From the NCBI GenBank assembly GCA_029572935.1, contig JAKQHM010000007.1, positions 44,175 through 108,174 of the forward strand: DNA of 64,000 nt. Reading direction: 5' to 3'. The notes below the pieces were generated by a model. The model saw only the letters and a program-made list of their open reading frames with translations, made no database searches and was not told where the DNA came from. The stretch comes from Bacteroidota bacterium. Its GTDB lineage: Bacteria; Bacteroidota; Bacteroidia; Chitinophagales; Saprospiraceae. This document shows positions 53,667 through 62,766 of this stretch, piece by piece. The number at the start of each line of letters is the position of its first letter. Within the stretch, counting starts at the first letter, position 1. The translations under genes and the position numbers were made by a program.

Positions 53667-54595
53667 AAAGTATTCTGGTGACGGGTGCAACGGGTTTTAT
53701 TGGAGCCGCTGTGGTGAAAGCATTGGCCGATGAAGGAAACATGGAAATCCTGGCGACCGGAAGGACCGGCACTGACCCATTCGAAGGACTCTCCGGGGTT
53801 CGTTATTTTTCTTCTGACCTCAGTATTCCCGGTCCGCCCATAGATTGTGAGATCTGTGTCCATTGCGCCGGACTGGCCAGCGACAACGCAGGCCCGCTGG
53901 ATTTTCAAAAACACAATGAAACCGCCACGATCAATCTGCTCAACAGACTGCCAGATTGTAAGAAATTTATCTATGTGTCCTCTGCTTCCGTGTATGATTT
54001 CAGCGATGGCAAACCCAAATCCGAAGATGATGTAAAGTTCTCAAGCGGATTGTCCCTTTATGGTATCAGTAAGCTCAGTACAGAACAACTGATCTGTCAG
54101 GCTCCCATTGATCAAAAATTCATTCTCAGGCCCAGGGCCGTCTATGGCAGAGGAGACCGACAGCTGTTGCCGCGCCTCAGAAAAATGGTGAAAGGTCCGT
54201 TCATCCTTTATCCCGGCAAAAGGGAGGTTTTGGGCAGTCTGACCCATATAAACAATCTGGTTCAGGCTATACAACTTTGCATCGACTCAGCTCTGACAGG
54301 TACTCAGATTTTTAACATCTCAGACCGCACTCCGTATTCTGTTTTCAAGGTATGTATGGCCTTGCTCTCAGAGGGAGGAACGAAAATTCCGATTTCAATA
54401 ATACCCGATATTTTAAGACCTATTTTGCAACTCAAGGAAAGATTGGGTCTCCGGTCAGGAGTCACTGTACAGTCCTTGAATTACCTGAGCTTTGATTCTG
54501 TACTGGCTATCCGCAAAGCCGAAGAGCTTCTGAATTACAAGTCAGAGTTTTCACTAGATGATTTTTTAAAAGAAAAAATCGAATGTAAGGATTGA
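53663..54595 (+). CDS. NAD(P)-dependent epimerase/dehydratase-family reductase, OleD-like
   Basis: 310 residues. The nucleotide-binding loop GATGFIGAA is at 8-16, Ser in YVSSASVYD near 110 and YGISK (YxxxK) near 132, so the short-chain dehydrogenase catalytic set is complete. OleD reduces the beta-keto acid made by OleA, giving the substrate of OleC. The gene overlaps the ligase by 4 bp and ends the cluster. There is no alpha/beta-hydrolase-fold OleB in or beside it, which normally splits the beta-lactone to olefin. Confidence 0.85.
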   Translation: MKSILVTGATGFIGAAVVKALADEGNMEILATGRTGTDPFEGLSGVRYFSSDLSIPGPPIDCEICVHCAGLASDNAGPLDFQKHNETATINLLNRLPDCKKFIYVSSASVYDFSDGKPKSEDDVKFSSGLSLYGISKLSTEQLICQAPIDQKFILRPRAVYGRGDRQLLPRLRKMVKGPFILYPGKREVLGSLTHINNLVQAIQLCIDSALTGTQIFNISDRTPYSVFKVCMALLSEGGTKIPISIIPDILRPILQLKERLGLRSGVTVQSLNYLSFDSVLAIRKAEELLNYKSEFSLDDFLKEKIECKD

Positions 54596-54897
54596 CATTT
54601 GGGTATCTTCCTCACTTAAGAGGGAAAATGAACGATAGGATTTAAATACCCATTTGGCTTGCAACTTTTATGCAAGTTTGTATGTGACGAAAGATCGTTG
54701 TTAGATGGCTGGGTCATTTCTGCGGGTGCCATGAATCTGTTTTTCATTGTTGGATGGATTCGGTCAGGCATAAACTGTTACAGGACATTTTCAAAACAAT
54801 TGATGGGTCTGTCTGTTTTCCACTGGCTTCTCGAAAAGATGTATAATGGTAACTTTGGGATGCAAGTTCAGGTCCCTAAGAAAGCAGGCAAATAAAA
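54596..54897. other. Intergenic region with a promoter
   Basis: Contains the -7 box for the methyltransferase gene at 54850. A 78-codon frame (TTG start at 54659) runs across it, but it crosses that promoter and has no motif, so I do not call it. Confidence 0.6.
54850..54857 (+). promoter_or_regulatory. -7 box (TAACTTTG) of the methyltransferase gene
   Basis: Exact TAnnTTTG match, 40 bp before the ATG at 54898. Confidence 0.65.
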
Positions 54898-55494
54898 ATG
54901 TTGTTTCAGCGAATCAGAAAGAACGATTGCGTCGATGACGAAGAATTTGACCGGATCTATCCGGACAAGGTCCGGCAACATTCCGAAAATCATTTTACGC
55001 CTGTGAAAGTAGCCCTTGAGGCTGCTGCTTTTTTGACTTCAGACGGACCGGTGCAAGTATTGGACGTAGGATCCGGGGCCGGTAAATTCTGCACGGTGGG
55101 TTCAGCGAGTACACCGGGACATTTCACAGGTGTGGAGCAAAGAAAAAGTCTGCACGAGGCTGCTCTTGAAGTGATGGAATCTTTCCGGCTGGAAAGAATT
55201 CAGTTTTTTCATGCCAACATTCTGGATTTCCCCTTTGGCTCTTTTGATGCGGTTTATTTTTTCAATTCATTTCAGGAAAACATCAGTCCGATGGATAAAA
55301 TGAACGATGAAGTTGAATTGAAACGGAATTATTACAAACTTTACGGCTGCTATCTGAAGGATCAATTGGCGGGTATGCAGACCGGTACACGACTGGTCAC
55401 CTATCACGGATTTCTGGATGAAGTACCCGACTCTTTTGTTCTGAAGGGCATTTCTCAGGATCGCCACCTCAGAATGTGGACTAAAATGAATTAA
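54898..55494 (+). CDS. Class I SAM-dependent methyltransferase
   Basis: 198 residues. Motif I VLDVGSGAGKFCTVG is near 58-72, acidic loop FTGVEQRKSLHEAA near 82 and the motif IV segment FDAVYFFNSFQENI near 118. The substrate cannot be read. It has its own promoter at 54850 and is followed 6 bp later by the PhnA-domain gene. It lies just downstream of the OleACD-like cluster and could modify its product, but nothing in the sequence proves this. Confidence 0.85.
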   Translation: MLFQRIRKNDCVDDEEFDRIYPDKVRQHSENHFTPVKVALEAAAFLTSDGPVQVLDVGSGAGKFCTVGSASTPGHFTGVEQRKSLHEAALEVMESFRLERIQFFHANILDFPFGSFDAVYFFNSFQENISPMDKMNDEVELKRNYYKLYGCYLKDQLAGMQTGTRLVTYHGFLDEVPDSFVLKGISQDRHLRMWTKMN

Positions 55495-55500
55495 AAAAAT

Positions 55501-55716
55501 ATGGATGGTATAGAAGTGAAAGATGCCAACGGGAATCTGTTGAAAGACGGAGATTCCGTCACGCTGATTAAAGACCTCAAGGTAAAAGGCTCTTCCGTAA
55601 CCCTCAAAAGAGGGACCAAGATCAAAATCAGACTCACCGATGACCCGGATGAGGTGGACTGCAAGACTGACAAAGGCGCTTTCGTTCTCCGCACGGAATT
55701 TTTGAAGAAGGCCTGA
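55501..55716 (+). CDS. PhnA-domain protein (YjdM C-terminal type)
   Basis: 71 residues matching the C-terminal beta-barrel of PhnA/Yjd[38 protein letters not shown] and [11 protein letters not shown]. The N-terminal zinc ribbon of full YjdM is absent. The name alkylphosphonate uptake protein is historical and gives no clue to activity. Six bp after the methyltransferase gene, so same transcript. Confidence 0.85.
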   Translation: MDGIEVKDANGNLLKDGDSVTLIKDLKVKGSSVTLKRGTKIKIRLTDDPDEVDCKTDKGAFVLRTEFLKKA

Positions 55717-55824
55717 TCCCGCTGCCCCGATTTCTTTAGTCCGGTTTTCCGGTACCGATTGAGAGTGCTTAAACCTTGGGCGCAGGGTGCTTGTTTGTTG
55801 CGGGTCCAAGTGGCATAAACTGCT

Positions 55825-55832
55825 TATTTTTG
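55825..55832 (+). promoter_or_regulatory. -7 box (TATTTTTG) of icmF
   Basis: Exact TAnnTTTG match, 19 bp before the ATG at 55852. Confidence 0.65.
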
Positions 55833-55851
55833 GCCTCTAAACCACAAGATC

Positions 55852-58800
55852 ATGATCCAGGTAAGTACCGCCTATCACGCAAAGCATAAGATCCGGATTT
55901 TAACCGCTGCATCCCTTTTTGACGGGCATGACGCCGCCATCAACATCATGAGGCGGATCATGCAGAGCAGCGGGGCGGAGATCATTCACCTGGGGCACAA
56001 CCGCTCGGCCCTGGAGATCGTCGAAGCCGCCATTCAGGAAGACGTGCAGGGAATCGCTATTACTTCCTATCAGGGGGGACACAATGAATTTTTCAAATAC
56101 ATATACGATTTGCTCAAGGAGCGGAACTGTGGTCACATCAAGGTCTTTGGCGGCGGTGGGGGCACCATTCTGCCCACCGAGATCGAAGACCTGCACCGCT
56201 ACGGGATCTGCAGGATCTACAGTCCGGACGACGGCCGGCAACTGGGATTGCAGGGGATGATCAACGACCTGCTCTCGCAATGCGACTTTGAGACCGGCAG
56301 CTCACTTAACGGAGAGGTCAAGGCCATTGAAAAAGGAGACTTCAGGGCCGTGGCCCGCTTGATCTCCGCCATCGAAAACTTCCCGGAACAGGCCGACATC
56401 CTGCTCAGTGCCCTGGGTAAAAAGAATCTGGACAAGAAAATTCCCGTCCTGGGGATCACCGGCACAGGCGGAGCGGGCAAATCCAGCCTGGTGGATGAAC
56501 TTATCCGCAGATTTGTGCTCGATTTTCCGGAAAGGACCATGGCCATCCTGTCTGTGGATCCCTCCAAGCGCAAAACGGGAGGCGCCCTTTTAGGGGACCG
56601 CATCCGGATGAATGCCCTCCACCCGGAGTTTCACGGCGGCAGGGTGTACATGCGCTCCCTGGCTACCCGTCAGAGCAATCTGGCCCTTTCCCCGCACATT
56701 AAAAATGCCCTCCATATCCTGAAATCTGCCGGCTTTGACCTGATCATCCTGGAAACCTCCGGCATCGGTCAGAGCGATACCGAAATCGTGGACTTCAGCG
56801 ATCTCTCCCTTTATGTCATGACTCCGGAATACGGAGCGGCCACACAACTCGAAAAGATCGATATGCTCGATTTTGCCGACCTCGTCGCCATCAACAAGTT
56901 TGACAAACGCGGAGCCCAGGATGCCATCCGCGATGTGCGCAAACAATACCAGCGCAACAAACAGGCCTGGGACCGCAATCCCGACGATATGCCGGTCTAC
57001 GGGACCATTGCCTCCCAGTTTAACGATCCCGGCACCAACCTGCTGTATAAAAACCTGATCGCCCGCCTCAACGAAAAAACAGGGGCCGGTCTGGAATCAC
57101 ATCTGGACATACCGACCGGCGAATCTGAAAAGATCTACATCATTCCTCCGGCGAGGACCCGTTATCTTTCTGAAATTTCAGACAACAACCGCAAATACGA
57201 TGAATGGGTCTCCGCGCAATCCGAAGTAGCATCAAGGGTACAGAGTCTGAGACAGGCCTCAGCCCTGCTCAGTGGCAAGGAAACTGCGCAGCAGGAGATC
57301 GCAGCCACCCTCCGCGAAGAAGAAATACGACTGGACGGTGTTTCCCGTCAGATCCTGGAAGGCTGGGAGGATAAGAAAAAAGCCTATGCATCCGGAGAAT
57401 ATGTTTATAAGGTAAGGGACAAGGAAGTCCGCGTGAAGACCTTTGCCGAATCCTTGTCTCATACGCCCATCCCCAAGGTAAAACTGCCGGAGTATCATTC
57501 TTGGAAGGATATTCTGCGCTGGAGCCTCCAGGAAAACGTGCCCGGAGAATTCCCCTATACCGCAGGGGTTTATCCCTTCAAGCGCAAGGAGGAAGATCCC
57601 ACCCGCATGTTTGCCGGAGAGGGTGGCCCGGAAAGAACCAACCGAAGGTTTCACTATGTCAGCATCGACATGCCGGCCAACCGACTCAGTACTGCATTTG
57701 ACTCCGTTACTCTGTACGGAGAAGATCCCGACTACCGTCCGGATATTTATGGCAAGGTAGGAAACAGCGGCGTGAGCATCTGCAGCCTGGACGATGCCAA
57801 GAAACTCTACAGTGGTTTTGACCTCTGCGACCCTCGGACGTCCGTGAGCATGACCATCAATGGTCCTGCTGCCACGATCTGTGCGTTTTTTATGAATACG
57901 GCTATCGACCAGCAATGCGAACTCTTCATCCGCGAACACAAGCTCGAAGATCGCGTGGAATCAGCCCTTAAAAAGAAATACGACGACAAGGGACTGCCGC
58001 GTCCCCGGTACCAGGGCGAGCTGCCCCCGGGCAACAACGGCCTGGGATTGATGTTGCTAGGCCTAACGGGAGACGAAGTGCTTGATCCGGCGGATTATGC
58101 CGCCATGAAGGCCAAAGCCCTCAAAGCCGTGCGCGGTACCGTGCAGGCCGATATCCTCAAGGAAGACCAGGCACAGAATACCTGTATTTTCAGTACCGAG
58201 TTTTCCCTGAAGCTCATGGGGGACGTACAGGAATATTTCATCCGCCACTCTGTGCGCAATTTTTACTCTGTGTCCATCAGCGGATACCACATCGCGGAGG
58301 CAGGCGCCAATCCTATATCCCAGCTGGCATTTACGCTCTCCAACGGATTTACCTTTGTGGAATATTACCTTTCCCGGGGTATGAACATCGATGACTTTGC
58401 GCCCAATCTCTCTTTCTTCTTTTCCAATGGAGTGGATCCGGAATACGCCGTGATCGGCAGGGTTGCGCGCAGGATCTGGGCCAAGGCCATGAAGTACAAA
58501 TACAAGGCAAACGAAAGGTCGCAGATGCTCAAGTACCACATCCAGACCTCGGGACGTTCGCTACACGCACAGGAAATCTCCTTCAACGATATCCGCACCA
58601 CGCTGCAAGCCCTGTATGCGATCTATGACAACTGCAATTCCCTGCACACCAACGCCTACGACGAGGCCATCACCACACCTACCGAAGAGTCCGTGCGCAG
58701 AGCCATGGCCATCCAGCTGATCATCAACAACGAACTGGGATTGGCCAAAAATGAAAATCCGTTGCAGGGTTCCTTCATCATCGAGGAACTGACAGATCTG

Positions 58801-59232
58801 GTGGAGGAAGCGGTGCTGTCGGAGTTTGACCGGATCTCGGAAAGAGGCGGCGTGCTGGGTGCCATGGAGACCATGTACCAGCGCAGCAAGATCCAGGAGG
58901 AAAGTTTGTACTACGAGACACTGAAGCATACCGGCGAGTATCCCATCATCGGCGTGAATACCTTTCTGTCCAAAGAAGGATCTCCCACCATCATCCCTCA
59001 GGAAGTGATTCGCGCTACGGAGGCTGAGAAGGTGGATCAGATCAAGGCATTGGAAAACCTCAAGAAAGCCAACGAAGACAAATCGCGCGAGGCCCTGCAC
59101 CGCCTTCAGGACGCGGCCATCCACCACCACAACATGTTTGAACATCTGATGGAAGCGGTCAAATCCTGTTCTTTGGGACAGATCACCCAGGCCCTCTATG
59201 CGGTGGGAGGAAAGTATAGGAGAAATATGTGA
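55852..59232 (+). CDS. icmF: Isobutyryl-CoA mutase fused to its G-protein chaperone (IcmF)
   Basis: 1126 residues in the IcmF order. Residues 12-145 are the cobalamin-binding domain: [11 protein letters not shown] holds the lower axial His (last position Ala instead of the Gly of DxHxxG, which I believe is usual for IcmF). Residues 190-410 are the MeaB/ArgK-type GTPase: Walker [13 protein letters not shown] near 200, and [10 protein letters not shown] near 343. A linker follows, and residues 560-1110 are the mutase TIM barrel with [18 protein letters not shown] near 810. It rearranges isobutyryl-CoA to n-butyryl-CoA with adenosylcobalamin, possibly also isovaleryl-CoA, in branched-chain catabolism. 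Own promoter at 55825. Confidence 0.95.
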   Translation: MIQVSTAYHAKHKIRILTAASLFDGHDAAINIMRRIMQSSGAEIIHLGHNRSALEIVEAAIQEDVQGIAITSYQGGHNEFFKYIYDLLKERNCGHIKVFGGGGGTILPTEIEDLHRYGICRIYSPDDGRQLGLQGMINDLLSQCDFETGSSLNGEVKAIEKGDFRAVARLISAIENFPEQADILLSALGKKNLDKKIPVLGITGTGGAGKSSLVDELIRRFVLDFPERTMAILSVDPSKRKTGGALLGDRIRMNALHPEFHGGRVYMRSLATRQSNLALSPHIKNALHILKSAGFDLIILETSGIGQSDTEIVDFSDLSLYVMTPEYGAATQLEKIDMLDFADLVAINKFDKRGAQDAIRDVRKQYQRNKQAWDRNPDDMPVYGTIASQFNDPGTNLLYKNLIARLNEKTGAGLESHLDIPTGESEKIYIIPPARTRYLSEISDNNRKYDEWVSAQSEVASRVQSLRQASALLSGKETAQQEIAATLREEEIRLDGVSRQILEGWEDKKKAYASGEYVYKVRDKEVRVKTFAESLSHTPIPKVKLPEYHSWKDILRWSLQENVPGEFPYTAGVYPFKRKEEDPTRMFAGEGGPERTNRRFHYVSIDMPANRLSTAFDSVTLYGEDPDYRPDIYGKVGNSGVSICSLDDAKKLYSGFDLCDPRTSVSMTINGPAATICAFFMNTAIDQQCELFIREHKLEDRVESALKKKYDDKGLPRPRYQGELPPGNNGLGLMLLGLTGDEVLDPADYAAMKAKALKAVRGTVQADILKEDQAQNTCIFSTEFSLKLMGDVQEYFIRHSVRNFYSVSISGYHIAEAGANPISQLAFTLSNGFTFVEYYLSRGMNIDDFAPNLSFFFSNGVDPEYAVIGRVARRIWAKAMKYKYKANERSQMLKYHIQTSGRSLHAQEISFNDIRTTLQALYAIYDNCNSLHTNAYDEAITTPTEESVRRAMAIQLIINNELGLAKNENPLQGSFIIEELTDLVEEAVLSEFDRISERGGVLGAMETMYQRSKIQEESLYYETLKHTGEYPIIGVNTFLSKEGSPTIIPQEVIRATEAEKVDQIKALENLKKANEDKSREALHRLQDAAIHHHNMFEHLMEAVKSCSLGQITQALYAVGGKYRRNM

Positions 59233-59340
59233 CCGAGCGGTCACGCCGCAGGCGTGAATCGAGTGATATTGATCACTCGATAGCGAGGGAACCACGCGCC
59301 CCTGCGCGTGGCAACAGAGGTTGCCGCCCGGAGACCTCTG
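59229..59340. repeat. Cluster of five consecutive short hairpins after icmF
   Basis: Back-to-back inverted repeats: GTGACC/GGTCAC (59229-59244), TCACGCC/GGCGTGA (59241-59257), TCGAGTGAT/ATCACTCGA (59259-59280), CCACGCGC/GCGCGTGG (59292-59311) and CAGAGGT/ACCTCTG (59315-59340). The first overlaps the icmF stop codon. One or more may end icmF transcription, though no T-tract is present. Confidence 0.8.
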
Positions 59341-59828
59341 CTAGGCGTAGGCTGTGCCTACGTCAAAGTGTTGCCATGGCTATGCCATGATTCTTAATAT
59401 TACTGTTTATTTGAATTGGATATTTCAGCTATTTAATAGGTTTGGCTCTTCTATACCAAATTATAAATTTATTTTCGCCAAGACGTAGGCGCAGCCTACG
59501 CCCAGCGGGGATCGCAGTTACTAACTGCGACCATCGTTGAGTTCTTGCATTTTAAATTAAAATTTGTTATCGCGAGAACCACCTCTGCTTGACGTAGGCT
59601 GTGCCTACGTCAAAGTGTTGCCATGGCTATGCCATGATTCTTAATATTACTGTTGATTTGAATTGGATATTTCAGCTATTTGATAGGTTTGGTACTTTCA
59701 TATCAAATTATAATTTGTTATCGCGAAGACGTAGGCGCAGCCTACGCCCAGCGGGGATCGCAGTTACAAACTGCGAACATCGTTGAGTTCTTGCATTTTA
59801 AATTAAAATTTGTTATCGCGAGAACCAT
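59334..59828. repeat. 247-bp unit in tandem duplicate, each with three to four hairpins
   Basis: Unit 1 is 59334-59580 and unit 2 is 59581-59828, differing at roughly fifteen positions by eye. Each unit holds the hairpins GTAGGC-tgt-GCCTAC, CATGGC-tat-GCCATG, GTAGGC-gca-GCCTAC and TCGCAGTT-act-AACTGCGA (act/aca in the loop). It contains no gene: frames of 60-110 codons run across it but lack start signals. The stems use 3- or 4-base loops like those in 59229-59340, so the whole 59229-59828 stretch looks like one element family. Confidence 0.85.
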
Positions 59829-59856
59829 CTGCCTGATGATCGAGTTTTTTGTTTGC

Positions 59857-61173
59857 TTATTTCACTATGAGTTTTCGGACCGCTGTTCTGCCATTTTGGT
59901 CTATAATTCTGATGAAATAAATACCTGCTGTGTAATGAGAGAGGTCGAGCACAGTGATCTTGCTTGCTGCATCAAAATTTTGAGTAAGGATTGTAATGCC
60001 AGTGGCATCCATTAGACTCAGTTCGTTTACTGGATGTGTATCATTTGAAAGGCGGATCTCGACCCGATCGGTGGCGGGGTTGGGCATAAGAATGATGTTG
60101 ATGGAAGTTCTTTTTTCGTCGGATGTGCCTACTGATTGGCAGGCTGTTTCGATGAGTGCATAACTGTCACAAACTCCCAGATTATGATCTATGTCGAAGG
60201 ACTGGGATTGCCTGTGATGAATCCAGTCACAAATACTTTTCACATGACAATAGTTTAATTTGATATTATCTCTGATGATGAGTTCTGAAATGGTCCTATG
60301 GTCAAGGTCTTGAATACCCTCCAGGGTAGTCAATTCCGGATTCAGATTGATCTGGAGTTTGCCTCCAAGAGTTTTTAGTTTGCCTAAGGGTTTTAGATTC
60401 TTGATGGCCGATAATCCCATGATTGTCGTTTGGTCGCCTACTTCTTCCAGGTTCCTTAAACCATTGAGATCCTGCAGGACCCTAAGACCCACCAGTCGGA
60501 GATGTCCACCTATTTTGCGAATATTACTCAGTCCTTCGATGTTTTTCAGACTGAGGTTGCTTTGTATGCGAAGATCCTCCGGGATTTCGGTCAGGCCGAC
60601 TAATCCATCAATATTGCTCAGATAGTTATTATTTCGGATAGAGATAAAGCGACCAATTTTCTTTAGATTGCGCAGACCATTGATTTGGGTTAATGAATCA
60701 ATGTTGTTATAATGTTGATAAATGTAAAGTCCACCTCCGATTTCATGCAGTTGAGTCAAGGCTTCCATATCCACCAACCGAAGATTGATTGCAATTCGCA
60801 GATCACCGCCCACCCTTCTCAGAGAATCCAGGCCATTCAGATTAAACAGAGAATCGGTTTCATAAATCTCCAGATCGCCTTCAATCTGCTGAATACCTAG
60901 GATTGGTCTCAGATCCTCCACCTCCAAAGAAATGATAAGATCCCCCATGATGTGCTTGCAATCAGGATACAAGTCCGCAAACGATTGGACTTCCTCCTGC
61001 GAACATAATTCAATTCGTTCCTCAGTCGGACATTGGGCAATAATGGGCTTCAGATGAAATAAGAATGCAAGAAAGAAAATAGAATTATTTTTAAAATAAA
61101 AGAACAGTCCTTTTGTCCAATTGTCATGTAATACATTGAGTATGAAATTTAAAAATGACTTTAAAAAGAGCAT
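59857..61173 (-). CDS. T9SS-sorted protein with receptor L-domain / leucine-rich-like repeats
   Basis: 438 residues. A long N-terminus ends in a signal region (SIFFLAFLFHLKPIIAQ, about 31-47); a start nearer to it is possible but no ATG exists. Residues 50-320 carry repeated units such as IEGDLEIYETDSLFNLNGL and IGGGLYIYQHYNNIDSLTQI, like the receptor L-domain solenoid. The last 75 residues are a T9SS type A sorting domain (ILMPNPATDRVEIRL...GIYFIRIIDQNG). Expected on the cell surface, perhaps for ligand or matrix binding. It lies 12 bp after the next gene in the minus-strand operon. Confidence 0.85.
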   Translation of the reverse strand: MLFLKSFLNFILNVLHDNWTKGLFFYFKNNSIFFLAFLFHLKPIIAQCPTEERIELCSQEEVQSFADLYPDCKHIMGDLIISLEVEDLRPILGIQQIEGDLEIYETDSLFNLNGLDSLRRVGGDLRIAINLRLVDMEALTQLHEIGGGLYIYQHYNNIDSLTQINGLRNLKKIGRFISIRNNNYLSNIDGLVGLTEIPEDLRIQSNLSLKNIEGLSNIRKIGGHLRLVGLRVLQDLNGLRNLEEVGDQTTIMGLSAIKNLKPLGKLKTLGGKLQINLNPELTTLEGIQDLDHRTISELIIRDNIKLNYCHVKSICDWIHHRQSQSFDIDHNLGVCDSYALIETACQSVGTSDEKRTSINIILMPNPATDRVEIRLSNDTHPVNELSLMDATGITILTQNFDAASKITVLDLSHYTAGIYFIRIIDQNGRTAVRKLIVK

Positions 61174-61185
61174 GTTGGATTTATT

Positions 61186-62706
61186 TTATTCGATGATTAA
61201 TTTTTCAGTTGTTTTGGATCCATGGGTCATGTAAACCACCAATAAATACATCCCTGCATCCAATCCTGAAGTTCGGATGGAATGGCTGGAAGATGGGTGT
61301 ATGAATTTCTGATCAAGGACCATTCTTCCAGCCATATCATATATTTGGACCTGATGGACACTTTGTCCGGGAATCATGGATTGTACTTCCAGAATCTCAC
61401 GGACCGGATTGGGCCAACATAGTATTTTACGCTCAGAGTCTGATAAAGGATCGTGGACAGAGACCAGGGTACTGTCGCAGATCGGTTCATATCCAAGGCG
61501 ATAATTGACAAAATTGGGCATACTGGCATGATTAATCGCAGGTAGATGGAGTCCGTGTTGTTCAAATCGACAAGCCTTTCCTTTCTCATTGGGTTCGTGG
61601 ATGATGTGCATCACCTCGTTGCTGGTTCCGGTGCTTACATAGATCTTGCAGTCTGGTGCCAGCCTGGCCAAATTAAACGCAGCTCCCCAGCCCCCTGGCT
61701 CAGTATAGCCGTCCCAGGAGTCGATGTGTACCAAACCTGTCTTCAAGTCTTTCGCCCATGTATCCAGCTGATAGAGATCATAGAATTGAAACATGTAAAC
61801 ATAACGGGAGTTGGGAGAAAATGCCACGCCACCAGTTTGGTTCACTCCATTGGCCTCTGCACCGGTGGTGACCTGTCTGAAATTACTCAATACACCTGAT
61901 GTTCTGTCAAAATCCATCAAAAACAATCCATCGCTGGTCGTCATATGTGCATATAGTTTTCCGTCAGGAGAAAAGCAGGATTGACCAGCCCAATCATCAT
62001 GCCATCTATTAGGGAAACCTAATTTGGTTTCAACATTTTTTACATGACCGGATTCTGAGAAAAGTGAAGCGATGTAAGAATTGTTATTCAATTCGCAAGT
62101 GATCACCCACCAATCCTGATTGTTGGCATGTCTGACCCCTGTAAGATAGCCTCCAGAAAGAAGTTTTTTGACTATGGGTATATTTTTTTGGGTGACATCG
62201 CCATAGCCTGAATTCAATGTCATATCCACCACTGAATACATTAATTTTGAAACTACTGATAATGATTTAATTTCAGGGTTGTTATTTTTATCCAGAAACA
62301 TGTGAATGACAAAATAAGCATTTGGTTTATTGGGTGTATTCAAAATCAGACTTCCATTTGGAATAATATAATCTCCATACTCGCAAATATAATCCCAATA
62401 ATACCCTTCGTTAATTTTACCATTGGGCATAGGGCGAAAAAGTCGGTCGTTGATGTAACAACCAGATGTTTGAATAAGTAGTTGACCAGCTAAATCACAT
62501 ATTGAAGCATTGTTTCCATGTACTCGAAAATATCTTCCAAAATGTTTTAACAAAACTGGAGAATAATTAAAGTTCATATTAAAACGATAAAATCTTGTAT
62601 CGGTTGTTGTTTCGCTATTAGTTCCACCTAAAACCCATATGTAATCTCTATTTCCCAGAGAATACAATGTGGTAAAAAAGAAAATAGTAAAAATTATTAC
62701 TTTCAT
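61186..62706 (-). CDS. T9SS-sorted secreted protein, paralogue of the 1525-3261 protein without the PKD domain
   Basis: 506 residues from the ATG at 62706 (MKVIIFTIFFFTTLYSLGNR, the signal peptide); the frame to 62745 adds 13 residues without a role. The propeller-like region shares many phrases with the protein at 1525-3261: RDYIWVLGG, CFSPDGKLYAHM, AFSPNSRYVYMF, APDCKIYVSTGTSNEVMHII and PNFVNYRLGYEPICD. It passes directly to the type A sorting domain (CWPNPVREILEVQ...GMYLLVVYMTHG). So the two genes diverged by gain or loss of the PKD module. Function unknown. Confidence 0.85.
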   Translation of the reverse strand: MKVIIFTIFFFTTLYSLGNRDYIWVLGGTNSETTTDTRFYRFNMNFNYSPVLLKHFGRYFRVHGNNASICDLAGQLLIQTSGCYINDRLFRPMPNGKINEGYYWDYICEYGDYIIPNGSLILNTPNKPNAYFVIHMFLDKNNNPEIKSLSVVSKLMYSVVDMTLNSGYGDVTQKNIPIVKKLLSGGYLTGVRHANNQDWWVITCELNNNSYIASLFSESGHVKNVETKLGFPNRWHDDWAGQSCFSPDGKLYAHMTTSDGLFLMDFDRTSGVLSNFRQVTTGAEANGVNQTGGVAFSPNSRYVYMFQFYDLYQLDTWAKDLKTGLVHIDSWDGYTEPGGWGAAFNLARLAPDCKIYVSTGTSNEVMHIIHEPNEKGKACRFEQHGLHLPAINHASMPNFVNYRLGYEPICDSTLVSVHDPLSDSERKILCWPNPVREILEVQSMIPGQSVHQVQIYDMAGRMVLDQKFIHPSSSHSIRTSGLDAGMYLLVVYMTHGSKTTEKLIIE

Positions 62707-62766
62707 AGCTTTTGTTGTGTAAGGAAAGAGGAGGGTCGCATCCAACCCTCCTCTTAAAATCTAAAA

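Noticed and set aside
54659..54895. 78-codon frame with TTG start before the methyltransferase gene
   Set aside because: It crosses the TAACTTTG promoter box at 54850, starts with TTG and has no motif.
59601..60015. Plus-strand frames of 61-111 codons across the hairpin duplication
   Set aside because: They lie in the tandem repeat and overlap the 3' end of the minus-strand T9SS gene; the two unit copies do not preserve a frame.
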